A program made the position numbers and the translations under genes. A stretch of 64,000 bases of DNA from Cytophagaceae bacterium (GTDB lineage Bacteria; Bacteroidota; Bacteroidia; Cytophagales; Spirosomataceae): assembly GCA_027486845.1 (NCBI GenBank), contig JAIXOL010000042.1, positions 62,001 through 126,000 on the forward strand, read 5' to 3'. Below the pieces are notes generated by a model. That model searched no databases. It saw only the letters and a list, made by a program, of their open reading frames with translations, and was not told where the DNA came from. The first letter of the stretch is position 1; every line of letters starts with the position of its first letter. This document shows positions 53,243-61,542 of the stretch, piece by piece.

Positions 53243-54286
53243 ATGAGTAAAGAAATAACCATAAATAAAGAAGAATACGGTAGTATTCTAAAACAAGCGT
53301 TAGAGCAAATTCGCACCGCCCGCATTGTTATAGCCAAACAGTTAAACAGTGCTACTCAATCTGTTTATTGGAACTTGGGGAAGTTACTTTTTGAGAAGCA
53401 AATTTCGGAAGGCTACGGCAGTGGCGTTGTAAAACAACTTTCTGTAGATTTAAAAAATGAATTTCCCGATATGGGTCTTTCGCCCCGCAATTTGTGGGAT
53501 ATGAAACGTTTTTATGAGCGTTATCATTCAGCAGATGAAAAACTGCGACAGGCTGTCGCAGTTTTGTCGTGGGGGCACAATTTGTTATTAATCAACAAAG
53601 TTCAGGAGATTGAAGCCGTATTGTTTTATGCCACAGAAGCTGTAACCAAAGGCTGGAGCAGAGATATATTGCTCAACGCCATAAAAATGGACAGTTACAC
53701 CTACGCCCAAAAACAAATCAAATCCCACAATTTTAATGAAACGCTTCCCCCTATTGATGCCGATTATGCTAACGAGGCGTTTAAAGACAATTACAATCTT
53801 GGTTTCTTAGGTATTACAGAACACGTAAAAGAATTGGAATTAGAAAAACGATTGGTAGAAAAAATAAAATCGTTTGTGTTGGAACTTGGCAAAGGTTTTT
53901 CGTTTATAGGCAATCAACACCGATTAGAATACAACAACAAAGAGTATTTTGTAGATATGCTTTTCTTTCATCGTGGCTTGCGTTCTTTGGTAGCTATCGA
54001 ATTAAAAATCGGAAGTTTCAAAGCCGAATATGTTGGCAAAATGAATTTGTATTTATCGCTACTAGATAAATTAGAAAAAGGCGAAAACGAAAACCAATCT
54101 ATAGGCATTATTCTATGTGCTGATAAAGACCATTTAGATGTAGAGATTGCCCTTCAAGATATCAATAAACCGATAGGTGTAGCTGAGTACCAACTGTTAT
54201 TGCCCAAAGATGAATTGCAAGAATTGTTGGTGAATGAAATAAAAGCCAGTGAAGAAGAAAATCACGGTAATCCCGAAATCAAATAA
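53243..54286 (+). CDS. DUF1016/YhcG-type PDDEXK nuclease-family protein
   Basis: The 347-aa protein has the N-terminal DUF1016 helical domain (QIRTARIVIAKQLNSATQSVYWNLGKLLFEKQ..., SPRNLWDMKRFYERY, SWGHNLLLI) and a C-terminal PD-(D/E)xK fold with YFVDMLFFHRGLRSLVAIELKIGSF, where D, E and K are in place. Such genes often sit inside type I restriction operons, but their job there is not settled; a nuclease or an accessory that tunes specificity are options. It lies 3 nt after hsdS and 10 nt before hsdM. Confidence 0.88.
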   Translation: MSKEITINKEEYGSILKQALEQIRTARIVIAKQLNSATQSVYWNLGKLLFEKQISEGYGSGVVKQLSVDLKNEFPDMGLSPRNLWDMKRFYERYHSADEKLRQAVAVLSWGHNLLLINKVQEIEAVLFYATEAVTKGWSRDILLNAIKMDSYTYAQKQIKSHNFNETLPPIDADYANEAFKDNYNLGFLGITEHVKELELEKRLVEKIKSFVLELGKGFSFIGNQHRLEYNNKEYFVDMLFFHRGLRSLVAIELKIGSFKAEYVGKMNLYLSLLDKLEKGENENQSIGIILCADKDHLDVEIALQDINKPIGVAEYQLLLPKDELQELLVNEIKASEEENHGNPEIK

Positions 54287-54296
54287 ATCACAGTCA

Positions 54297-55928
54297 ATGA
54301 CAAATAAAGACCAACAACAACTGGGTAAAACCCTTTGGAATATTGCAGACGATTTAAGAGGTGCAATGAATGCGGATGATTTCCGTGATTATATGCTTTC
54401 GTTTCTCTTCCTAAGGTATTTATCATATAACTACGAAGAAGCGGCAAAGAAAGAATTGGGCAAGGACTACCCCAACCTACCTGAAACGGATAAGAAAACC
54501 CCACTTTCAGTATGGTATGCATTTAATAAAGATGAAGTAGTGGACTTTGAACAACAGATGCGAAGGAAAGTGCATTATGTAATCGAACCAGCCCACTTGT
54601 GGAGTAATATCAGCGAAATGGCTCGGACTCAAAACCCAGAGCTTTTGGTAACGCTTGAATCAGGTTTTAGATACATAGAGAATGAATCTTTTGAAAGTGC
54701 CTTTCAAGGATTGTTTTCAGAAATCAATTTGAATTCTGAAAAACTTGGCAAAACATCAGCGGAACGAAACAAGAAACTTTGCACCATCATTCAAAAAATT
54801 GCAGAAGGAATTGCTGAATTCTCTGCCGACTCAGATACGCTTGGCGATGCTTATGAATATTTGATAGGCGAATTTGCAGCGGGTTCAGGCAAAAAAGCAG
54901 GCGAGTTTTACACACCGCAACAAATTTCCACCATACTTTCTGAAATCGTCACCTTAGACAGTCAAGAACCAAAAACTGGCAAGAAAAAGAAGTTGGACAA
55001 GGTACTCGATATGGCTTGTGGTTCAGGTTCATTGTTGCTCAATGTGAGAAAGCGAATCAAAGACAGTGGCGGAAGTGTGGGCAAAATATACGGACAAGAA
55101 AAAAACATAACTACTTACAACCTTGCCCGAATGAATATGCTTTTGCACGGTATGAAAGATACCGAATTTGAGATATTTCACGGAGACACGTTGGAAAATA
55201 GTTGGTCATTGCTTAACGAAATGAACCCAAGCAAAAAAACAAAATTTGATGCTATTGTAGCCAATCCGCCTTTTAGTTTGCGTTGGGAACCAAACGATAC
55301 ATTGGCAGAAGATTTTCGTTTTAAAAGTTATGGTTTAGCCCCAAAATCAGCAGCTGACTTCGCTTTTCTTTTGCACGGTTTTCACTTCTTAGGCAAAGAA
55401 GGAACAATGGCTATTATTTTACCACACGGAGTTTTATTCCGTGGTGGTGCAGAAGAACGAATCAGAACCAAACTTTTAAAAGATAACCACATTGACACGG
55501 TCATTGGTTTGCCTTCCAATTTATTCTACTCAACGGGTATTCCAGTTTCCATTTTGGTTTTGAAGAAATGTAAAAAACACGATGATGTTTTGTTTATCAA
55601 TGCCAGTGAACATTATGAAAGAGGTAAAAGACAAAACACACTAAGAGAAGGAGAAAACGAAGAGCCAAACGATATTCGAAAAATTATTGAGACATACCAA
55701 TTCCGACCAAAACATATTGAAAAATATGCTCGCAGGGTATCAATGGACGAAATTGAAAAGAATGGTTACAACCTTAATATTTCTAGGTATGTGAGTACAT
55801 CAATGGACGAAGTGAAAATTGACTTGGAAGCCGTAAATACTAAACTGATAACATTAAATGACAGAATAAAAGAAAACACTGACAAGCACAATGAATATTT
55901 AAAAGAGTTAGGATTAAAACCGATTTAA
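54297..55928 (+). CDS. hsdM: Type I restriction-modification DNA methyltransferase subunit
   Basis: HsdM methylates adenine in the site chosen by HsdS. The 543-aa protein has an N-terminal helical domain (QQLGKTLWNIADDLRGAMNADDFRDYMLSFLFLRYLSY), then the methylase fold with AdoMet motif LDMACGSGSLLLNV and the catalytic NPPF in IVANPPFSLRW. ATG 54297 begins MTNKDQQQLG, as in relatives; the longer frame from 54249 overlaps the gene before it. It is the last gene of the operon and its stop sits 6 nt before a repeat at the island edge. Confidence 0.94.
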   Translation: MTNKDQQQLGKTLWNIADDLRGAMNADDFRDYMLSFLFLRYLSYNYEEAAKKELGKDYPNLPETDKKTPLSVWYAFNKDEVVDFEQQMRRKVHYVIEPAHLWSNISEMARTQNPELLVTLESGFRYIENESFESAFQGLFSEINLNSEKLGKTSAERNKKLCTIIQKIAEGIAEFSADSDTLGDAYEYLIGEFAAGSGKKAGEFYTPQQISTILSEIVTLDSQEPKTGKKKKLDKVLDMACGSGSLLLNVRKRIKDSGGSVGKIYGQEKNITTYNLARMNMLLHGMKDTEFEIFHGDTLENSWSLLNEMNPSKKTKFDAIVANPPFSLRWEPNDTLAEDFRFKSYGLAPKSAADFAFLLHGFHFLGKEGTMAIILPHGVLFRGGAEERIRTKLLKDNHIDTVIGLPSNLFYSTGIPVSILVLKKCKKHDDVLFINASEHYERGKRQNTLREGENEEPNDIRKIIETYQFRPKHIEKYARRVSMDEIEKNGYNLNISRYVSTSMDEVKIDLEAVNTKLITLNDRIKENTDKHNEYLKELGLKPI

Positions 55929-55934
55929 AGTGCC

Positions 55935-55976
55935 AACGCTAAAAGCAAGCACATTTGCAATTCGCACAAGCCAAAC
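55935..55976. repeat. Island-flanking repeat, right copy, with a core-like sequence
   Basis: AACGCTAAAAGCAAGC (55935-55950) matches the right core and flank of site E (AACGTTATAAGCAAGC, 48455-48470) at 14 of 16 positions, and is followed by the CAAGCACATTTG...CGCACAAGCCAAA blocks seen at 48670. It marks the right boundary of the island. Confidence 0.6.
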
Positions 55977-56514
55977 CATAAAAACTACCGTTGAAACTCC
56001 ATCAGAAAAGATTGACCTCACGCAAGCAGCATGGAATTTAAAAGTGGAAGATTGGCAACCACAAAACAAATATGGTACAACGGGAGTAGCAGGATCAGAA
56101 ACCTCAAAAGCCTTGATAAACTTAAATTTGAACGCCTTAAAAGCTTGGCCAGATATTGAAGAATTAAAAAATGTTTCGGGCGTGGGTACTTACACCTATA
56201 CACTCAACCTACCAAACAATTGGAATAGTGCAAACAATGGAGCAACAATTAGCCTCGGGCAAGTTGTAGATGCTTTTACGCTTAAAGTCAATGACAAAAT
56301 AGTACCGATAGACCAAATAAGTGCCAAAGTAGATCTAGGTAACACCTTGAAAGCTGGTGAAAATAAAATTGAAATTCGGGTATCTACTACATTAAACAAC
56401 CGACTGTTTACACTCAGCAAAGCAGTTACTGACCGAGGCATCATGCAAGAATATGGATTAATTGGGCCTGTGATTTTTCAACCTTATAGCAAAGCAGTTG
56501 TTTGGGCAAAATAA
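55977..56514 (+). pseudogene. C-terminal remnant of a large glycoside hydrolase
   Basis: The frame encodes about 175 residues that read as the end of a big glycosidase (alpha-L-rhamnosidase/GH106-like): AWNLKVEDWQP, VSGVGTYTYTLNLPNNW, a jelly-roll strand set GATISLGQVVDAFTLKVNDK and LKAGENKIEIRVSTTLNNRL, then QEYGLIGPVIFQPYSKAV. The catalytic domain and the start are missing; the frame runs upstream into the island-flanking repeat. The rest of the gene was lost, probably when the island arrived. The N-terminal part is not found left of the array. Confidence 0.65.
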
Positions 56515-56534
56515 TATGACATCTTCAAAAAAAC

Positions 56535-56570
56535 AAAGCCGTTCTTGGATTTTCTCCAACGAACGGCTTT
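56535..56570. terminator. Bidirectional terminator
   Basis: A 10-bp outer stem AAAGCCGTTC/GAACGGCTTT with an inner TTGGA/TCCAA stem and TTTTC loop, between the convergent glycosidase remnant and the U32 gene. Confidence 0.85.
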
Positions 56571-56593
56571 TAATATAATGGTTTTTTTATATA

Positions 56594-58486
56594 CTATTTC
56601 TGAACCGTCCAGCCCAATTGCTCATCTTCGTCTTCAAACTCTAATTCGGCATCTTTTTCCCAAATTTCCATTTCGCAAGGTTTGCAATTAAACTTCAATT
56701 TGTATTCATTTTCACCATGTTTCAGGGTTAATGGCTCTACCAATTTCTCGCCCATTGTTTCACGTTGAAATCTCGCACACTTACCAAGCTCATATTTTAC
56801 ACAATATTTGGTAGTCATTACTCGTGCTTTGCCGGGGTCCCATTGTAGTTCAAATGCTTTTTCGATTTCTGTAACACCGTGACGTTTGTAAAAAGCTCTC
56901 GCCAATTTATTTGAAACATTATACATAAAATCAAGTTTCTGTACAGGGTATGGATGGTCGGTTTTTGTAATTTGATAAGTTTCTCGGCAGTATTCTTTCA
57001 CACGAATATCTACAAGCTGCTCTAAAACCTCCCTTCTGATTTCGTTTACTTTCGAGATTGGTAAAAACCAATTTTCCGAAAATTCTACCTCAATATCATC
57101 AACAATAAAAGGCGTATTTCCTGTTTTAGCCAAATTTTTCTTGATATTTGGTATTACCGATTCGGCCGAATTTGCCAGCACTTTTTCGGATTGCATATTT
57201 ACTATATTATGATGTCCGTCTTCGTCAATGGCTTTTAGCTCAAAGCCATCGGCAGTTTCAGTAAAATATAGTTTCACACCAATTTTTCTGACCGCACTGT
57301 TTTCCTTTTCAACCATTTTGTTGAACTCAGCATCAGAATTCCGGTAGATAAGTGTACCAACTGGCAACGGCTTAAAGGTATTTGGAATAACAATATTATT
57401 GAAAATGATATTGATTTGGGCTCCATCAGCTTCGCCATTTGCGTTGATAAAAAAAAGCCCATCACCATTGTTTAGCTTTTCGTAATTTTCAATAATATAG
57501 CCATTGGCTTTAATTTCAATTACTTTTCCGATGTACTGCCCCTGCGATTTTGGACTTTCCCAATTACCGATTTTCTCTTTACGTTTGTTTACAAAATAAT
57601 CGGTATAGCCACGATTAAAACTTCTGTCCATTTCTGGCTCAAAATTATAGAATGTTCTACCCGACGACGCTTTTTGGAATTTTTCGGTATTAGCATCTAA
57701 AAATGTGTCTAATTTCTTTCTCAAAAACGAAGTATTGTTTTTCACATAAACAATATCTTTCAAACGCCCTTCGATTTTGAATGAACAAACCCCAGCCTCA
57801 ATCAAATTGGGAAGCTGGTCGCTTAAATCTAAATCTTTAATCGAAAGCAAATGGCTGTTAGCAATGAGCGTTTTGCCTGTTCCATCAGTTAAATTATATG
57901 GAAGTCGGCAGTTTTGAGCACACGAACCACGATTGGCACTGCGTTCGCCTCCCGCAATACTCATGTAGCAATTTCCGCTAAACGACACGCATAAGGCACC
58001 CGAAACAAAGAATTCGAGTTCAATATCAGTGGCTTCGTGGATTTCACGCACTTGGTCGAGATTGAGTTCTCTGGCCAAAACGGCACGTTTCATGCCGGCA
58101 TCGGCCAAAAACTTTACGTGTTTTGGGTCACGATTATTGGCTTGCGTACTGGCGTGAATCACGATTGGCGGCAAATCCATTTCCATGATAGCCATATCTT
58201 GAACAATGAGGGCATCAACGCCAATATCGTATAATTCATGAATCAGTTTTTTGCATTGATTCAGTTCATCATCGTACAAAATTGTATTGATAACGACAAA
58301 AACTTGTGCCTTGAATAAGTGGGCATAACGCACCATTTCGGCAATGTCTTCAATCGAATTGGTGGCGTTGGTTCTTGCTCCAAATTGTGGAGCACCAATA
58401 TATACAGCATCCGCACCCGCATTGATTGCGGCCATACCTTGAATCAAGTTTTTAGCTGGTGACAGAATTTCAATTTTCTTTCTCAT
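56594..58486 (-). CDS. U32 family peptidase / RlhA-like RNA hydroxylation protein
   Basis: The 630-aa protein has the N-terminal U32 TIM-barrel (ILSPAKNLIQGMAAINAGADAVYIGAPQFGARTNA, then HASTQANNRDPKHVKFLADAG) and the U32 signature ELEFFVSGALCVSFSGNCYMSIAGGERSANRGSCAQNCRLPY with its conserved Cys. The C-terminal third carries four more Cys (C in TKYCVKYELGKCARFQ and FNCKPC). Collagenase was the old label; the close relative RlhA takes part in hydroxylation of a 23S rRNA cytidine, which fits better a conserved cytoplasmic protein. The Cys set may bind an Fe-S cluster. Confidence 0.88.
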   Translation of the reverse strand: MRKKIEILSPAKNLIQGMAAINAGADAVYIGAPQFGARTNATNSIEDIAEMVRYAHLFKAQVFVVINTILYDDELNQCKKLIHELYDIGVDALIVQDMAIMEMDLPPIVIHASTQANNRDPKHVKFLADAGMKRAVLARELNLDQVREIHEATDIELEFFVSGALCVSFSGNCYMSIAGGERSANRGSCAQNCRLPYNLTDGTGKTLIANSHLLSIKDLDLSDQLPNLIEAGVCSFKIEGRLKDIVYVKNNTSFLRKKLDTFLDANTEKFQKASSGRTFYNFEPEMDRSFNRGYTDYFVNKRKEKIGNWESPKSQGQYIGKVIEIKANGYIIENYEKLNNGDGLFFINANGEADGAQINIIFNNIVIPNTFKPLPVGTLIYRNSDAEFNKMVEKENSAVRKIGVKLYFTETADGFELKAIDEDGHHNIVNMQSEKVLANSAESVIPNIKKNLAKTGNTPFIVDDIEVEFSENWFLPISKVNEIRREVLEQLVDIRVKEYCRETYQITKTDHPYPVQKLDFMYNVSNKLARAFYKRHGVTEIEKAFELQWDPGKARVMTTKYCVKYELGKCARFQRETMGEKLVEPLTLKHGENEYKLKFNCKPCEMEIWEKDAELEFEDEDEQLGWTVQK

Positions 58487-58641
58487 ACGATATTCCGTAC
58501 TTATTTTTTATTTGATTCCAAACGAAGCACAAAACTACGAAATACTTCACAAAAAATTGGGTTAATTGTGAATTTACAGAATTTTAAAGGTAGTTTGAAA
58601 ATATAATTTTTACCTATATTTGTCAATCCCTAAAACAAACA

Positions 58642-58902
58642 ATGAGCATGATGAAAGAAAATCATTACTCAAAAATGACTCTGCACGAACTCATTGCACA
58701 AGCAAAAACAGTCAAAACCATGATATCTATTTTTGCTGGAATACTTTTAGTATTGGTATTTGCGGCAATATTTTTAAGTTTCAGACAAGGCTTTTATGCA
58801 GTATCCATTTTATTTATTCCCGTAGCCTTATTTCCTATTTTTTTTGGAATGCTCAATAATTTAAATAACATTCAAAAGGAAATAAAGTCCAGAGAAAGCT
58901 AA
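58642..58902 (+). CDS. Small membrane protein with two helices
   Basis: 86 residues: a polar N-terminal 25 with a helix (MTLHELIAQAKTVKT), two hydrophobic helices (about 27-48, ISIFAGILLVLVFAAIFLSF, and 53-72, AVSILFIPVALFPIFFGML) and a charged C-terminal tail. No family recognised. A second overlapping frame from 58620 lacks this pattern and I take it as accidental. The start could also be one of the ATGs up to 58675. Confidence 0.65.
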   Translation: MSMMKENHYSKMTLHELIAQAKTVKTMISIFAGILLVLVFAAIFLSFRQGFYAVSILFIPVALFPIFFGMLNNLNNIQKEIKSRES

Positions 58903-59003
58903 TTTATCAGAACAATTCTGTCGCCCCCTTAAATAGTCTTTTTTATACAATTTCAAATCAGAATCTTTGTCTTATTTTTGTATAATTAATTTTCGAGATA
59001 AAA

Positions 59004-59369
59004 ATGGAGAAGAAAACGTACCAAAATATAGATCAATATATTGCTGATTTTAGCGAAGAAGTTGGCGAAATTCTGAACCAAATTCGTAGTTGTATCAAAG
59101 AAGCTGTACCCGAAGCACAGGAAGTAATCAGCTATAATATGCCTGCTTTTAAACAAGGTAAAGTGCTAGTTTATTTTGCAGCCTTCAAAAATCACATTGG
59201 TTTTTATGCTTTGCCATCGGGAAATGTGGCTTTCAAAGAATCATTATCAACATATAAAGTCGGAAAAGGCTCTATCCAATTTCCGCTGAACCAACCTATG
59301 CCTTTTGAGCTTATTAAACTTATGGTGGCTTTTAGGTTGGAAGAAGTTGAAAATGGAGCGAAGAAATAA
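59004..59369 (+). CDS. DUF1801-family protein (YdhG-like)
   Basis: The 121-aa protein has the family layout: YIADFSEEVGEILNQIRSCIKEAVPEAQEVISYNMPAFKQGKVLVYFAAFKNHIGFYALPSG (about 8-72), with the Y-x-M-P-x-F motif, and a C-terminal QFPLNQPMPFELI. The fold resembles frataxin-like iron chaperones, and some relatives are named that way, but the function is not established here. Single gene with its own start 100 nt after the membrane protein. Confidence 0.88.
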   Translation: MEKKTYQNIDQYIADFSEEVGEILNQIRSCIKEAVPEAQEVISYNMPAFKQGKVLVYFAAFKNHIGFYALPSGNVAFKESLSTYKVGKGSIQFPLNQPMPFELIKLMVAFRLEEVENGAKK

Positions 59370-59439
59370 TTTTGCCTCATTTTACATCTTTTTTTAGTTT
59401 TCTGAATAGCTTTGTTTTTCAAACACTATTCAATCGAAA

Positions 59440-60264
59440 ATGAAAAAAGTATTAATTCTCAGCCTGATTCTTCTTAGTTTTTTATCTTTCAAACCTAAAG
59501 AAATCACTTGGGTAGCTATCGGCGACTCAATTACGTATCTCAACGACCACCCCGAGCAAACTGGCAATCGAGTAAAAAAAGGTTATATGACGATGGTTAC
59601 GGACAAGCTTCCGTATATAAAAGTTATCAATCAAGGGCATAATGGCTGGACTTCTGGCGGAATTGCCGATAAAATCAATGAACTTGGCTTGGTTTCGGCT
59701 GATGTATATTCGGTGTTTCTCGGAACAAACGATTGGTGGCGAGGCCGTCCGCTCGGAAAACTTGAAGATTATCAAAACAATACCGGTAATAATACGGTTT
59801 ATGGCTCATTCAAAATTATCGTAGATAAACTAAAAAGTCTGAATCCGAATGCCAAAATTATTTTGATTACACCTCTCCAACGTGGCGATTTTGTGTATAT
59901 CACAAACGCCAAAAACAATGCTTATGGCTCGTATAAACCTAAAAATGAGCAAAACTTGGCACAATTTGCCGAAACAATCGTAAATATCGCAAAAATCGAA
60001 GATATTCCTGTTATTGACCTTTTCAATAAAAGTGGTATTGAACAAAAAAATATGGTCAACTTCAAGCGATTGAAAGACCCAAAAACTGGCGAGTACAAAA
60101 ATTTTAAATATCCATCTTTCATCGATATACCTTTCAATCCCGAAACCGACGAATACCCCTACCCTATTGAGTCAATCAATATGACTTACGATGGACTGCA
60201 TCCTGCTGATAAAGGTAATGCTGTAATTGCAAAAATGCTTGTGAAGGTGATGAAGAAGTTTTAA
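59440..60264 (+). CDS. Exported SGNH/GDSL hydrolase
   Basis: SGNH hydrolases are esterases that remove acyl groups from sugars or lipids. The 274-aa protein has a signal peptide (1-18), block I VAIGDSITYLND with the nucleophile Ser, block II with Gly in VINQGHNGWTSGGI, block III SVFLGTNDWW with the oxyanion Asn, and block V DGLHPADKGN with the catalytic Asp and His. All four blocks are intact. It probably deacetylates polysaccharides in the periplasm. Confidence 0.9.
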   Translation: MKKVLILSLILLSFLSFKPKEITWVAIGDSITYLNDHPEQTGNRVKKGYMTMVTDKLPYIKVINQGHNGWTSGGIADKINELGLVSADVYSVFLGTNDWWRGRPLGKLEDYQNNTGNNTVYGSFKIIVDKLKSLNPNAKIILITPLQRGDFVYITNAKNNAYGSYKPKNEQNLAQFAETIVNIAKIEDIPVIDLFNKSGIEQKNMVNFKRLKDPKTGEYKNFKYPSFIDIPFNPETDEYPYPIESINMTYDGLHPADKGNAVIAKMLVKVMKKF

Positions 60265-60271
60265 GTAGAAC

Positions 60272-60311
60272 AAAAAATGCTGCCTTCGACCTCGCTTAGA
60301 CAGCATTTTTT
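60272..60311. terminator. Terminator after the SGNH gene
   Basis: AAAAAATGCTG (60272-60282) pairs with CAGCATTTTTT (60301-60311). The loop contains CTTCGACCTCGCTTAG, similar to one arm of the palindromic repeat at 19538, so the terminator may derive from such an element. Confidence 0.8.
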
Positions 60312-60384
60312 GTTTCATAGTGGGTTTCGGCTTCGCTCAACCACACTTCCTATTTCAGTGCCTAGGCAAAGTCAAAAGCCGAAA

Positions 60385-61452
60385 TCATTTTTTAATCTTC
60401 TCCCATATTTCTTCCAACGCAGCATTTTTCTTTCCCGAATGGTCTTTCGATTCTTTAGAGATATAATCAATACGCTCTTTGGTCATTGGGTGAGAATTAA
60501 GGTAAGCAGGCATTTTATCTACGCCATATTTCTTTTCTTCTTCGTGCAGACGTTCCATGAGGTTTATCATACCTTTGGGGTCAAGTTTATTGTGATACAT
60601 AATTTCAAGGCCTTCCAAATCGGCCTCTTTTTCCATATCTCTTGTAAAGCCCAATTCATAAATATTACTGGCTTGGCTTACTAAAATATTACCGATGGCA
60701 TTCATATCTCCGATAACCACCGATACCACCATCGATCCAGCCAAACCTCTTGCCAAACCTTTGAGCGAATGACGTTCTTTTACGTGCGTCACTTCGTGTG
60801 AAAGTAAAGCTGCCAATTCTTCAGGTGTTTTCATTTTCGCCAAAATTGCATCAAAAACCACTATATTTCCACCTGGAAGGGCAAACGCATTGACTTGCTT
60901 ATCTTTTACAACCGTAAAATTCAAGGGATATTCGGTCTGAAAGTCCATTTTTTTTGCAAATGCTTGCAACTCTTTAGTGCGTGCTTCATCGACCTCCATT
61001 CCGCTTAAAAAACTATCGTAGAATTGTTTTCCGAGTTTAACTTCTGCCTCAATCGGTATTTGTGAAGCGGCATACTCAGCAATTTTGGGTAGTAACAGAA
61101 AATAAAAACCTGCGGTAATGGACACAAAAATAGCAATCGTAATCAACACACCTCGAAAACCCGCACCAGCGAGCTCATTGGCAAATACCCAAAAGCCTTC
61201 ACGGCGATTAGGTAAATGATTTTCCAAAGCCGAAAAAAGTGGAGAATCAATCGAAAATTCAAGATACTGGTGCGGAAACTCGCCGTATTTTAGCATAGTT
61301 TTACCTTTACCAGTAAACGAACTATAATCAATCTGCAAAATAGTCCAAACAACCTGACCATTTTCGTAACTAATTGTCAACGAATTACCCAAAATACTCA
61401 CTTGAGCATCGTAAGGTTGGCTAGTTTTACCATCATAATATATTGCTTCCAT
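60385..61452 (-). CDS. M48-family membrane metallopeptidase
   Basis: The 355-aa protein has an N-terminal domain of about 110 residues of unknown fold, a transmembrane helix (about 117-134, GVLITIAIFVSITAGFYFLLL), and an M48 domain with FALPGGNIVVFDAIL, the zinc motif LLSHEVTHVKERHS (HEVTH) and the third ligand Glu in DMEKEADLEGLEIM. M48 enzymes degrade damaged or misfolded envelope proteins. The gene upstream (DUF898/YjgN) is on the same strand 90 bp away, a pairing found in several genomes. Confidence 0.9.
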   Translation of the reverse strand: MEAIYYDGKTSQPYDAQVSILGNSLTISYENGQVVWTILQIDYSSFTGKGKTMLKYGEFPHQYLEFSIDSPLFSALENHLPNRREGFWVFANELAGAGFRGVLITIAIFVSITAGFYFLLLPKIAEYAASQIPIEAEVKLGKQFYDSFLSGMEVDEARTKELQAFAKKMDFQTEYPLNFTVVKDKQVNAFALPGGNIVVFDAILAKMKTPEELAALLSHEVTHVKERHSLKGLARGLAGSMVVSVVIGDMNAIGNILVSQASNIYELGFTRDMEKEADLEGLEIMYHNKLDPKGMINLMERLHEEEKKYGVDKMPAYLNSHPMTKERIDYISKESKDHSGKKNAALEEIWEKIKK

Positions 61453-61485
61453 TCAGTGAGCAGTTATCAATAAACAGTTATCAAA
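61453..61485. repeat. CAGTTATCA direct repeat between M48 and YjgN genes
   Basis: CAGTTATCAA occurs twice (start about 61464 and 61475) in the gap. Short repeats of this kind recur between genes here. Confidence 0.4.
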
Positions 61486-61542
61486 AATTAACGTAGAAAC
61501 AGTAATTTCCCTTTAGAGCAGTCCGATGTCTCGGCGGAGGGG

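Noticed and set aside
58620..58859. A 79-aa frame overlapping the small membrane protein
   Set aside because: The other frame has two clean membrane helices and charged ends; this one has no pattern.
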